Virus record (IMG/VR): IMGVR_UViG_3300044950_000364
Span: 1 to 30,602 of that record
Direction: 5' to 3' (one strand)
From: a virus
DNA: 30,602 nt
The first letter of the stretch is position 1. Each line of letters starts with the position of its first letter. The notes beneath the pieces were generated by a model. It was not told the origin of the DNA and did no database searches. It was given only the letters and a program-made list of their open reading frames with translations. The position numbers and the translations under genes were made by a program. This document shows positions 13,781 through 21,523 of this stretch, one piece after another.

Positions 13781-14153
13781 TAAATTTTGTGAATTCGCCT
13801 TGTTCGTTTGAGTAATAAATTTCTTTGAAAATTACATCGCCCAAAAGCTTTTGGCAGTGTTTGCAAGGTTTACCCATAGCTATTTTTTCGTTTCTGTCAA
13901 TACGAAATGTAACTAAAGTATTTTTCGAGTGATCGACCTTGCCAGATTTAATGACGGCGCACGCTTCGGCATGGATGCCGCTTCCTTCAAAGTAACCGTA
14001 CTTTCTGTTTATCGGGTGAGACTTGTTTGAGTTTCTCCCAATGGAAACGACACGATTCTTGTGCAGTATAAAAGCAAAATGACGACACCGGATTCCAGTG
14101 TCGTCATAGATAATTAGATTTTTTGCTAGGTTTACGAGACGCTCAAACTTCAT
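13728..14153 (-). CDS. Zinc-dependent cytidine/deoxycytidylate deaminase-fold protein
   Basis: A 141-residue protein of the CDA superfamily. H61-A-E63 (GIHAEACAVIKS) and P96-C97-K-H-C100 (GKPCKHCQKLL) supply the zinc ligands and the proton-shuttling Glu. The enzyme would deaminate a free nucleotide or nucleoside (dCMP or cytidine) or a nucleic-acid base. It is shorter than T4 dCMP deaminase (193 residues) and lacks an obvious allosteric insert. Its 3' end overlaps the glucosyltransferase-like gene by 53 nt, and its ATG forms a TAATG overlap with the upstream gene, so a joint role in nucleotide or base modification is a reasonable inference. Confidence 0.8.
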   Translation of the reverse strand: MKFERLVNLAKNLIIYDDTGIRCRHFAFILHKNRVVSIGRNSNKSHPINRKYGYFEGSGIHAEACAVIKSGKVDHSKNTLVTFRIDRNEKIAMGKPCKHCQKLLGDVIFKEIYYSNEQGEFTKFNENLNHRKHKQEKAAVK

Positions 14154-14539
14154 TAGAAGTTATATCTAATGCGGACTTCGCCGCCTGTGTCAAGGAATTT
14201 TTGCGGTAATTTAGAATTCAACCGCTTTCCATTGCTGCCTTCAAACTTGAGCTTAACATCAAGCTTCTTAATCGTGATCTTAGAACCAACTTCAAAAGTG
14301 TCCATGTTTTGACCTTTGTTAAAGGAATTAACGTATTGACGACCTTTGCCAACTTCGGCATAAACCCAAGGATAAGCTACGCCAACGCGAGCTTCATGGG
14401 AATATGTTTGGGTATTCCAGTTAGTAGCGGAGGTGTTATTCTTGGACTCCAGATAAAATGGGATACCAGCGTGAGCTTTGGTAGCCAAAAGAGCTAGAGT
14501 TAACGAAACGATGAATAGTTTAATTTTGTTCATAATCAT
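14153..14539 (-). CDS. Small exported, outer-membrane beta-barrel-like protein
   Basis: A 128-residue protein (start at 14539, or the Met three codons in at 14533). Residues 1-24 are a Sec signal peptide ending KAHA. The mature part is built of short amphipathic strands (ARVGVAYPWVYAEVGKG, FEVGSKITI, DVKLKFEGSNGK, EVRIRYNF), and the last residue is Phe, the classic BAM recognition end of outer-membrane barrels. About 104 mature residues is small for an 8-strand barrel, so it could be a half-barrel, an oligomer or a periplasmic beta protein. A surface role such as receptor masking is possible. The function is not recognised. Confidence 0.6.
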   Translation of the reverse strand: MIMNKIKLFIVSLTLALLATKAHAGIPFYLESKNNTSATNWNTQTYSHEARVGVAYPWVYAEVGKGRQYVNSFNKGQNMDTFEVGSKITIKKLDVKLKFEGSNGKRLNSKLPQKFLDTGGEVRIRYNF

Positions 14540-14558
14540 TATAATTATTACATTAACT

Positions 14559-15041
14559 TTAGCTTTTTCTATAAATAAGTTTTAAATACGAATCATTATC
14601 ATCTGCTATTTCATTGAAACCGTAAGTATTTAAAAATTTAACGTAAATGGCATATCTTTTACGACTTTTCATTACTTTTGCTGCAATTTCTTTATATTTC
14701 AGTTCTTCTATCTTGTCTTTAAATCCTTGTTGCATTTCTGAGGTTTGGATTATTCTACTATCTACGAATACATGAACGATTTCGGCAGATACGCTTGTTA
14801 TTGGGGCGATTATAAAAGCGGCAAAAACTCTATCTTTTATGTCCCTGAAAACAAAAGAGCTGATGGTATTTTTTTGAAGAATAGTGCCAATTTCCCTGAA
14901 AAACAAAGAAGGAGCTACTGTTGAAGTAACTCCAAATTTAGATTGCGCTGATATAGCGAGCTTTAGAACTTCTGGAATGTCGTTTAAATACATTCTAGTT
15001 ATTTTGAAAGAGTCTATTTTTATATGGTTTTTCTGACTCAT
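14559..15041 (-). CDS. GNAT-like acetyltransferase-fold protein
   Basis: A 160-residue protein. The first strand-helix ITRMYLNDIPEVLKLA (about 14-29), central strands SFVFRDIKDRVFAAFIIAPI and SAEIVHVFVDSRI, and the end RYAIYVKFLNTYGFNEIADD...LKLIYRKS look like a GNAT fold with the typical F-x-x-x-G-F segment near the C-terminus. The acetyl-CoA binding motif (R/Q-x-x-G-x-G/A) is not evident, so it may be catalytically diverged. Small phage GNAT-like proteins occur near structural genes. It heads the minus-strand operon and starts 30 nt from the divergent tail gene L. Confidence 0.55.
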   Translation of the reverse strand: MSQKNHIKIDSFKITRMYLNDIPEVLKLAISAQSKFGVTSTVAPSLFFREIGTILQKNTISSFVFRDIKDRVFAAFIIAPITSVSAEIVHVFVDSRIIQTSEMQQGFKDKIEELKYKEIAAKVMKSRKRYAIYVKFLNTYGFNEIADDNDSYLKLIYRKS

Positions 15042-15078
15042 GGGTGTAATATAATCTAAAGGTAAAAGGAAATGTCAA
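15042..15078. promoter_or_regulatory. 30-bp divergent gap between the minus-strand operon and the tail operon
   Basis: Only 30 nt separate the two start codons. Plus strand: TATAAT at 15050-15055 and AAAGG at 15058-15062, about 9 nt before the L start codon at 15072. Minus strand: CCCTTGACATTT with TTGACA at 15073-15078 and TATATT 20 nt downstream. Promoter elements of each unit must lie partly within the other gene. Confidence 0.4.
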
Positions 15079-16589
15079 GGGATTCTAATCATAAAGTCAA
15101 TACTGCTCTATTCTCGCTGGAACCATCCGCGCTGTTAGAGTTTTTTGTCATTTACTATGATTACGTTAACTTTCCTGACGAAAAGCTTTACATTCATGGC
15201 GGCACTAATGGAATAGAAGGTTCTGTTTATTGGCAAGGCGAAGAGTATGCGCCGTTTCCGATTCAAAGCTCTGGATTTGAGAGCAAAGGTGATGGCTCGC
15301 TTCCAAGACCGAAATTAGCAGTTTCTAACCAAGATTTTTTCGTATCTAACTTAATCAGAAGATATAGCAACTTAGTTGGCGCAAAAGTAATCAGAAAGCG
15401 TACTTTTGTTAAATTTCTAGACGATAAAAACTTTTCGCCAACAGCGGCTAAACCTCTTGGAGCTAATCCTTATGGTAGCGCAGATCCAAAAGCTGGCTTA
15501 GAAGATCAAGTATTCTTTATTTTAAGACGGTCTAGCGAAAGCAAAGCTGTTGTAGAATTTGAGTTAGCTTCGCCGCTTGAACTTGATGGAGTAAATTTCC
15601 CAAAAAGAATTGTAATGTCTCGTTATTGTTCTTTTCATTACAGAGGAAATGGATGTCGTTACATGGGTGCGCCTGTTGCTGATGAAAATGATTTAAAGCT
15701 TTCTGTAGCAACTGATTTTAGAGCTGGTCTTTTAAAAAGAGTTTATACAACTACTGGAAGTCCAGCTTCGCCAGTAAGTTCTTCTGAGTTTACTTCTAAA
15801 ATTGCAGCCGCCACATTTTCTTCCGAATCTGTAGTTAGTTCTGTAACCGTAACTAATGATACGTATGTATTCACCGAATTTCTCGGATACTTTAAAGTAG
15901 ATAAAGGACAAGCTGGAAGTTATTCTCTTGGAGTTGATCCTGACGATGCTGCTGAATTGTTTATTGATGGCGATGTAATTGCTGGAGATTATGGTAGTGG
16001 CCCACAAAATACAACTGCTCCACAAGAAGAAGGAACTATTTTCTTAAAAGAAGGTTATCATAGAGTTTTAATTAGATGGTATAATCAAGGAGGTGGTGGA
16101 GCTTTAACTATTTACTATAAACCGCCAGCGGTTACATCATGGGCAGCTGTTCCTGTTTCTAGATACTATTATGATGTAGATGAAGCTTCAACTTTAACAA
16201 GCTCTCAAAGATTTGGAACAGATTCCGCAATCTCTAAATATATCGGAATTAATGAATCAAGTTTTGGTCTATTAGTGAACAAAGATAAATGGATTAGTAA
16301 CTACAATTATAAAGTTGGCGATTACGTATATCGTGAAAATCATAATATCAAAGTAACTAAATCTGATATTAACGCCGTTCCGAATTGGGAGCCGATTCAT
16401 AAAGTGTTTGTTTGCGCCAAAAACCATACATCAACCAGTACAAAAGATCCTTATTTCAATAAAGAATATTGGATTCCTGATCAGTGTTCCAAGAGTATTA
16501 AAGGCTGCAAGTTGAGATTTGGAAATCAAGATGGACTACCTTTTGGCGGATTCCCCGGTACAGAAGAGTACGGTATGTCTCAACAATAA
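15072..16589 (+). CDS. L: Lambda gpL-like tail-tip protein with inserted PA14-like domain
   Basis: A 505-residue protein (lambda gpL has 232). Residues 1-200 follow the gpL fold: SLEPSALLEFFVIYYDY, WQGEEYAPFPIQSSGFESKG, LPRPKLAVSN, GAKVIRKRTFVKFLDD, VVEFELASPLELDG and SRYCSFHYRGNGCRYMG. In lambda, gpL closes the tail tip and binds an Fe-S cluster through four Cys. Here C186, C195, C472 and C479 are the likely ligands. Between the two pairs lies an insert of about 270 residues: a PA14-like domain (about 240-365, with DPDDAAELFIDG and EGYHRVLIRWYNQG) and a chitin-binding-like segment (about 405-470, YKVGDYVYRENHNI). The inserted modules probably bind glycans on the host surface. Confidence 0.88.
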   Translation: MSRDSNHKVNTALFSLEPSALLEFFVIYYDYVNFPDEKLYIHGGTNGIEGSVYWQGEEYAPFPIQSSGFESKGDGSLPRPKLAVSNQDFFVSNLIRRYSNLVGAKVIRKRTFVKFLDDKNFSPTAAKPLGANPYGSADPKAGLEDQVFFILRRSSESKAVVEFELASPLELDGVNFPKRIVMSRYCSFHYRGNGCRYMGAPVADENDLKLSVATDFRAGLLKRVYTTTGSPASPVSSSEFTSKIAAATFSSESVVSSVTVTNDTYVFTEFLGYFKVDKGQAGSYSLGVDPDDAAELFIDGDVIAGDYGSGPQNTTAPQEEGTIFLKEGYHRVLIRWYNQGGGGALTIYYKPPAVTSWAAVPVSRYYYDVDEASTLTSSQRFGTDSAISKYIGINESSFGLLVNKDKWISNYNYKVGDYVYRENHNIKVTKSDINAVPNWEPIHKVFVCAKNHTSTSTKDPYFNKEYWIPDQCSKSIKGCKLRFGNQDGLPFGGFPGTEEYGMSQQ

Positions 16590-16590
16590 C

Positions 16591-16953
16591 ATGAAATCTA
16601 TTATTGATCACGCAGCTACATCAAGTGTTGAGGTTTGCGGTTTCGTGCGTATTGAAAACGGAGAAATCAAAACTGAACCAGCAAAAAATATCGCTGTGTA
16701 CGAAAACGACGTATTTGAGATTCATCCTTTAGAAGTTATCAAGCAAATCAAAAGCGGAAAGCTTGCTGCGATTTACCATACTCATCCAAAGACAGAAGAA
16801 GAAGAATCAAAGTTTGACCGATTTAATTGCGAAAATTCATGTATTCCTTATTTAATTTATAGCAAACAAACAGAAAAATTTAATCTTATCATTCCAAAGG
16901 TTCCTCATGTAAACAAAGAGTATATAGAGATACTCAAAAAATACTATGACTAA
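16591..16953 (+). CDS. K: Lambda gpK-like JAMM metalloprotease (JAB domain only)
   Basis: A 120-residue protein starting 1 nt after the L stop (a longer frame from 16519 would overlap L). It has an intact JAMM zinc motif: E14 (VEVCGF) and H63-T-H65-x7-S73-x2-D76. In lambda, gpK joins this JAB domain to a C-terminal NlpC/P60 peptidase and acts in tail-tip assembly and cell-wall degradation. Here the NlpC/P60 half is absent, the protein ending soon after the JAB core. It overlaps the next gene (I) by 8 nt. The missing peptidase might be encoded elsewhere. Confidence 0.85.
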   Translation: MKSIIDHAATSSVEVCGFVRIENGEIKTEPAKNIAVYENDVFEIHPLEVIKQIKSGKLAAIYHTHPKTEEEESKFDRFNCENSCIPYLIYSKQTEKFNLIIPKVPHVNKEYIEILKKYYD

Positions 16954-19900
16954 CGTATATTTACATGGAGAGTTGCGTAATTTATTTGGAGAATGTTTTA
17001 AATTAAACATTAGTTCTCCAAAAGAAGTATTTTCGGCTATTAATGCTAATAAAAAAACTTTCGCTAATACTGTTAAAAAATTAGCTATCAAAGGAGTATT
17101 ATATAGAATTGTTATAGACGATGAAGTATTAAGCAATCCTAAAGAGTTAGATGTTCAAAAAGCTCCAAAAGAAATGCACATCGTTCCTGTTGTTTGGGGA
17201 GCTGGAGGTAATTCAGGAGGTATATTGATGTTAGCCGCTGGCGTAGCCCTTGTAGCTATAACTGCTGGCGCTGCTGCTCCTGCTTTAGCTGGGGCAATGG
17301 GATTATCCGTAACAGCTGGAAGTGCGGCAGCTACAGCTGGAGCTGCGGTTGGGTCGTTGACCGCTTTAGGATCTGTTGTGGCCAGTGTAGGCGTTAGTTT
17401 AGCCATTCAAGGAGCTATGTCTCTTTTATTCCCTCAGCCCAAACCAGACTTTAATCAAGAAGTAGCTGCTGGCGGCAAATCTTATCTTTTCGGTAACAAG
17501 CCTAGCAACGTATCACAAGGACAAGCTGTTCCTGTTGGATACGGAAGATTGTTAATAGGCTCATCTCAAATTAGTGCAGCCACAAACCACTATCCATTAG
17601 CCACAGATATTAAACAGTTAATGACTCCTGCTGATAAACCAATCAATGATTATATCGAATTAATTTCAGAAGATGAAGCTCCATCTCCTTACGGATTAAA
17701 TGCGGATGGATTCTCTACTAATCAATCAGCAAATGATTCTGAAAGCGAAACTTTCTCAAACATCAATATATTAAATTCTTATATAAATGTTATTACAAGT
17801 TCAGCGGGAAAAGTTGCTACAGATCCAGTTGAAGTTGTAGTCACAACAAACGGAGAAACTGTATCTAATCCTGATTTATCTACATATAATCCTGATATTG
17901 TTTACGATTGGAAAGAGTTGTCGGCAACAAAGAAAGGAGCTGTCGCAATAGAAACTGCGTTCTCGTTTCAAAATGGTTTAGCTTATAGATCATATGATCC
18001 AAACAAATTTGAACTAAAAACTAAATCGACAAACTCAATAAACACTGCTGCTAATTATTTTGTACAATATCCGACGAACACTTTAGTAACATGGGGTCCA
18101 ACAGAATTCGCTAATTTAAATTTTCCAACATTCGACTCTTCTTATAAATTTGTACGAAAAGAAATTACAAAATATCTTCAAACCAGTGATATAACAGCGG
18201 CGGCGAGATCAACTTTAACCGTCACGATTACAACGAAAACAGATCATGGTTTTACTGTTGGAAACGTTGTAGATATATCTGGGTTAACTGGAACTACAAA
18301 CGCTAACGGATTAAAAACAATAAAAACAACTGCAACGTCAAATACATTTACTTATGATTTAGTTAGCGGAACCTCTACAGAAACATATACGGTAACAAAT
18401 TATCCAAAAGCTATTTTAACACGTTATTTTGTAGCGACTCAATCAGGATATTCTCCTAAAAAAATCACCGCCGCATCAAGAAATTTAGCTACTGTAACAG
18501 TAACAAGCTCATCTCACGGATTAAGCGTAGGCAACGTTGTTATTATTGAAGGCTTAACTGGAACAGTTTATCCAAGTGGAACAAGAACGATTACAGAAGT
18601 AACAACAGATACATTTAAGTTCGTGATAACTGGCGCAATTTCAACAGAAACTTACACAGTTGCCACAACAGCAAACGCTTTAAGAGAGGCTCAACCGTTT
18701 CCAATAGTAGATAATGCGGTTAACACTTCTTTTTGGGCAGAAATAACACCACCAACTCTTCAGTCAACGTTCAAAGCACTAAAAACTAATACTGGAGTTA
18801 TCCCAAATTTAGCAGCTTTAGGGGGCGATTGGGCTTCTGCTTGGTTAGAGGTCGCAGGGCCAACCACTTCTCCAGCAAATAAAACGGATTTTGATTCGCT
18901 AATTGATAATTTCCCAGCATATACTGTTCAAGGCGTTTATAATCAAGAATTAAACATGACTAACCTAAGAACGATAACAAGTTCAACTCTTGATAGAAAT
19001 TCTTTAGATAATTACGCAATGGAATTTTACGGCTACTTGTATGTAGAGATAGACAAAACAAAAGTTATCAATTCTTATGATGCTCAACAAGGAATTACTT
19101 ACGAAATCATAAAGATAGGAGATACTGGACAATGGGCTGAATTAGGATTAACTGGAGTTGGAGGAGCGGCCATAATGCCAGAATTGGGAATGACATTTAC
19201 TAAAAATGCAACTGTTCCATCTTCTTTAGGAAATGGGAAAATATATCCAGTCAATAAATATTCATTTAAAATAGACTCAGATGACGCTGCCGATCTTTAT
19301 ATTGATGGTCAGCTAGCAAGTTCTTTTTACGGAAATCATGGATTTGGTATGCAGTTAGTTCCGCCTCCAGCAATAACTGATTTAAATTCGACAACTCAAG
19401 AAATTACTCTTACTCTTGGTTATCACCGCTTGTACGCAAGATTTCAAGACGGTATTGGTTCGGATGGTATTAGTTTGTATAGCAAATCAAAATTGGACGG
19501 CGGATCTTATTCTTCTTACGCATTAATTGCAAAGGATAAATTGTTTTATTCTGTTTTAAATGATTTGAATGTTTCTAAATCAACGAAGTTTAGAAGTAAG
19601 GCTCTACCCATTGCAGCGTCAGCTATGAAAGTCGGAAGAAAATACAAGATTATTACTTCTGGTACAACAAATTGGACAGCTATTGGCGCTCCATCTTCTT
19701 CGGTTGGCACCGTATTCTTTAAAACAGCAGGCGCTCTAACTGGATCTGATGGTTTTGTTTTTGAAGATTTATTAAGTTACGCGCAACAAACTTCCGCTAC
19801 TTCTAATCGGTTGGTTCGGTTTGTATCTCAAAGACCACAAGCTTCAAAATCAGGACTTTCTGTATATAATTCTCAATGGCAATGCTCTGCAAAAATAGGA

Positions 19901-20032
19901 GCTTTGGAATTAAAATCAGCGCCAGTAAAAATTTCTATAACATTTAACGAAACACTTGCAAATACATCTGCAAGAGGAGCAATAGATCCAACGTTATCTT
20001 ATAATGATCCAGCTATAAAACAAGAGAAATAA
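16946..20032 (+). CDS. I: Lambda gpI-like tail assembly protein, greatly extended
   Basis: A 1028-residue protein (lambda gpI has 223). Residues 1-220 match gpI: an N-terminal ubiquitin-like part (VYLHGELRNLFGECFKL), then HIVPVVWGAGG, a long Gly/Ala hydrophobic region (about 92-160), and QGQAVPVGYGRLLIGSSQIS (191-210). The remaining 800 residues are new: two copies of a beta repeat (about 414-483 and 504-573, sharing HGxxVGNVVxIxGLTGT and STETYTV), a YxIxxxGTTxWTxIGA-type module at about 715-757 and again at 896-940, and a PA14-like domain (about 770-850, DSDDAADLYIDG). Such modules are typical of adhesive phage tail proteins, so this protein probably became a structural side fibre component as well as an assembly factor. 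Confidence 0.85.
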   Translation: MTNVYLHGELRNLFGECFKLNISSPKEVFSAINANKKTFANTVKKLAIKGVLYRIVIDDEVLSNPKELDVQKAPKEMHIVPVVWGAGGNSGGILMLAAGVALVAITAGAAAPALAGAMGLSVTAGSAAATAGAAVGSLTALGSVVASVGVSLAIQGAMSLLFPQPKPDFNQEVAAGGKSYLFGNKPSNVSQGQAVPVGYGRLLIGSSQISAATNHYPLATDIKQLMTPADKPINDYIELISEDEAPSPYGLNADGFSTNQSANDSESETFSNINILNSYINVITSSAGKVATDPVEVVVTTNGETVSNPDLSTYNPDIVYDWKELSATKKGAVAIETAFSFQNGLAYRSYDPNKFELKTKSTNSINTAANYFVQYPTNTLVTWGPTEFANLNFPTFDSSYKFVRKEITKYLQTSDITAAARSTLTVTITTKTDHGFTVGNVVDISGLTGTTNANGLKTIKTTATSNTFTYDLVSGTSTETYTVTNYPKAILTRYFVATQSGYSPKKITAASRNLATVTVTSSSHGLSVGNVVIIEGLTGTVYPSGTRTITEVTTDTFKFVITGAISTETYTVATTANALREAQPFPIVDNAVNTSFWAEITPPTLQSTFKALKTNTGVIPNLAALGGDWASAWLEVAGPTTSPANKTDFDSLIDNFPAYTVQGVYNQELNMTNLRTITSSTLDRNSLDNYAMEFYGYLYVEIDKTKVINSYDAQQGITYEIIKIGDTGQWAELGLTGVGGAAIMPELGMTFTKNATVPSSLGNGKIYPVNKYSFKIDSDDAADLYIDGQLASSFYGNHGFGMQLVPPPAITDLNSTTQEITLTLGYHRLYARFQDGIGSDGISLYSKSKLDGGSYSSYALIAKDKLFYSVLNDLNVSKSTKFRSKALPIAASAMKVGRKYKIITSGTTNWTAIGAPSSSVGTVFFKTAGALTGSDGFVFEDLLSYAQQTSATSNRLVRFVSQRPQASKSGLSVYNSQWQCSAKIGALELKSAPVKISITFNETLANTSARGAIDPTLSYNDPAIKQEK

Positions 20033-20033
20033 G

Positions 20034-20927
20034 ATGAAAATATTAAATCCATTAAGATTTATAAAAGGAGCTGGAGGCAGTAAACCTCCTGTACCTGCTC
20101 TTGTCCCACCTCCTTCTAATCAAAACTTAAAAAAATCAATTTCTATATACGAATGTGTAGATTTGATTTGTGAAGGGCCAATTTATGGGCTAGTTGATCA
20201 GTTTGGTAAAAAGGTTTATGGCTTGGATATGTTGAAAGGTATATATCTTAACGGAAATGCCGTAATGAATTATAAAGGCGAATACAATTACAGAAATGTA
20301 ATGATGGAGATTAATTTTGGCACCGAAAATCAAAAACCATTGGTTAATTTTAAAAATGTTCATATCGCAAAACCAGTTAATTTTAAATTACTTGGACCAA
20401 TAACTACTGAACAAGATATAAGAGCGAATCCAAACGGAGGAGAAGCAAGAAACTTTACAAAATGGGCTATAAATTCAGAAGGTTGGCCAAGTCAAACTCA
20501 AGAACCTTATTTATTTATTCATAAAATTAAAAACAGAGACGTTAAAAAACTAAAAGTAAGTTTAATTGTAGAGTCTTTGATGGATACAGTTGACCAAGGA
20601 AAAGGAGCAGGGCTAGCTGGAGAAATGGGTATGAGTAAATCATCAAGTTTAGATTTGATCTTTAAATGGGGAGTAGAAGGAAGCTCTGTTTATTCTTCAA
20701 AACGAATTCCAATTTCAGGATTAGTTCAAAGCCCTTGGGCTTATATGATTGGAAATGGAAGCACAAGTTATACTCAAGCACCTTCAACTTCTACCGTTAC
20801 AACAAACTCTTCTAGTCCTTTGGCAAATAGAAACAACGGAGTAACTGTGGCGATGAACGCATCAACTACTCCAACTAGCGAAACCAAAACTTTTAACAAT
20901 GCTGCGGAAAATATCTCGGCTGATTAA
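20034..20927 (+). CDS. J: N-terminal fragment of lambda gpJ-type tail hub (J1)
   Basis: A 297-residue protein. Residues 32-230 match the start of gpJ: KKSISIYECVDLICEGPIYGLVD (lambda STQLLSVIDAISEGPIEGPVD), LKGIYLNGNAV, YRNVMMEINFGTENQKPL, and a strand pair ending RIPISGLVQSPWAYMIG, which corresponds to the lambda segment near ITIKGKTTSQY. After that comes a Ser/Thr-rich tail of about 50 residues and the stop, before the hub domain II-III core, which is encoded in the gene starting at 21524. In gpJ this N-terminal part forms the hub ring at the tail tip. It starts 1 nt after the I stop. Confidence 0.85.
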   Translation: MKILNPLRFIKGAGGSKPPVPALVPPPSNQNLKKSISIYECVDLICEGPIYGLVDQFGKKVYGLDMLKGIYLNGNAVMNYKGEYNYRNVMMEINFGTENQKPLVNFKNVHIAKPVNFKLLGPITTEQDIRANPNGGEARNFTKWAINSEGWPSQTQEPYLFIHKIKNRDVKKLKVSLIVESLMDTVDQGKGAGLAGEMGMSKSSSLDLIFKWGVEGSSVYSSKRIPISGLVQSPWAYMIGNGSTSYTQAPSTSTVTTNSSSPLANRNNGVTVAMNASTTPTSETKTFNNAAENISAD

Positions 20928-20937
20928 GATTATACCA

Positions 20938-21510
20938 ATGCCTATCATAAGAACATCCCAAGAAGATAAAGCGTTAAAAATTAAACCTAGAAATTATTCT
21001 AGCGTATTGTCGTTGATAAATTTTTTAACTAAACGCAAGATGGTCGATTACACTCCTAAAGCAGTAGTTAGATTAAATTATACCGCTAGTTCAATTGGAA
21101 CTGGCGCTGGAACATCTAAAATATTTAACGCTTTATACAACAGCTCAGGTACAGCTAGCGCAAGCTATGTAAAAGGTGAGGCAATAACAATTAGCGGTAC
21201 TGCGACATATTTACTATCGGACGGAACCAATAACACAATAACACCAGCTATTAAAATAGTGGCACAAATAGATGTATCTAGAACAACTTCGACATATCCA
21301 GCTTACCAAGTAGAAGCTACAGCGGCTCAGGTACAGTCAAATGGTGTATTTAGTTTCACAATTCCAGCAGAAATTACATCTAAACTGGCAGTTGGAAGTC
21401 ATTCTATTTATGTAAACGCAACTTCGCCAGACAACGCTATGGTGGTTTTAACCGCCACTGGTGGAAACGCAACAAATAACATTAGAACATTTGCAATAAC
21501 AGCGCAATAA
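20938..21510 (+). CDS. Ig-like domain protein inserted between the two J genes
   Basis: A 190-residue protein from the ATG at 20938 (MPIIRTSQEDK); an alternative ATG at 20899 would overlap J1 by 29 nt. Neither has a Shine-Dalgarno. Residues about 1-45 are basic and unassigned. The rest is a beta sandwich with the order typical of bacterial Ig-like domains: ASYVKGEAITISGTATY, ATAAQVQSNGVFSFTIPAEI and LAVGSHSIYVNATSP. Ig-like modules decorate phage capsids and tails and bind cell-surface glycans. Located between J1 and J2, it may plug into the hub or decorate it. J1, this ORF and J2 lie in three different frames. Confidence 0.65.
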   Translation: MPIIRTSQEDKALKIKPRNYSSVLSLINFLTKRKMVDYTPKAVVRLNYTASSIGTGAGTSKIFNALYNSSGTASASYVKGEAITISGTATYLLSDGTNNTITPAIKIVAQIDVSRTTSTYPAYQVEATAAQVQSNGVFSFTIPAEITSKLAVGSHSIYVNATSPDNAMVVLTATGGNATNNIRTFAITAQ

Positions 21511-21523
21511 AATATAATAATTT

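Noticed and set aside
16519-16590. Longer start for the JAMM protein
   Set aside because: It lies inside the conserved C-terminal Cys-containing end of L; homologous K proteins start close to the JAB domain.
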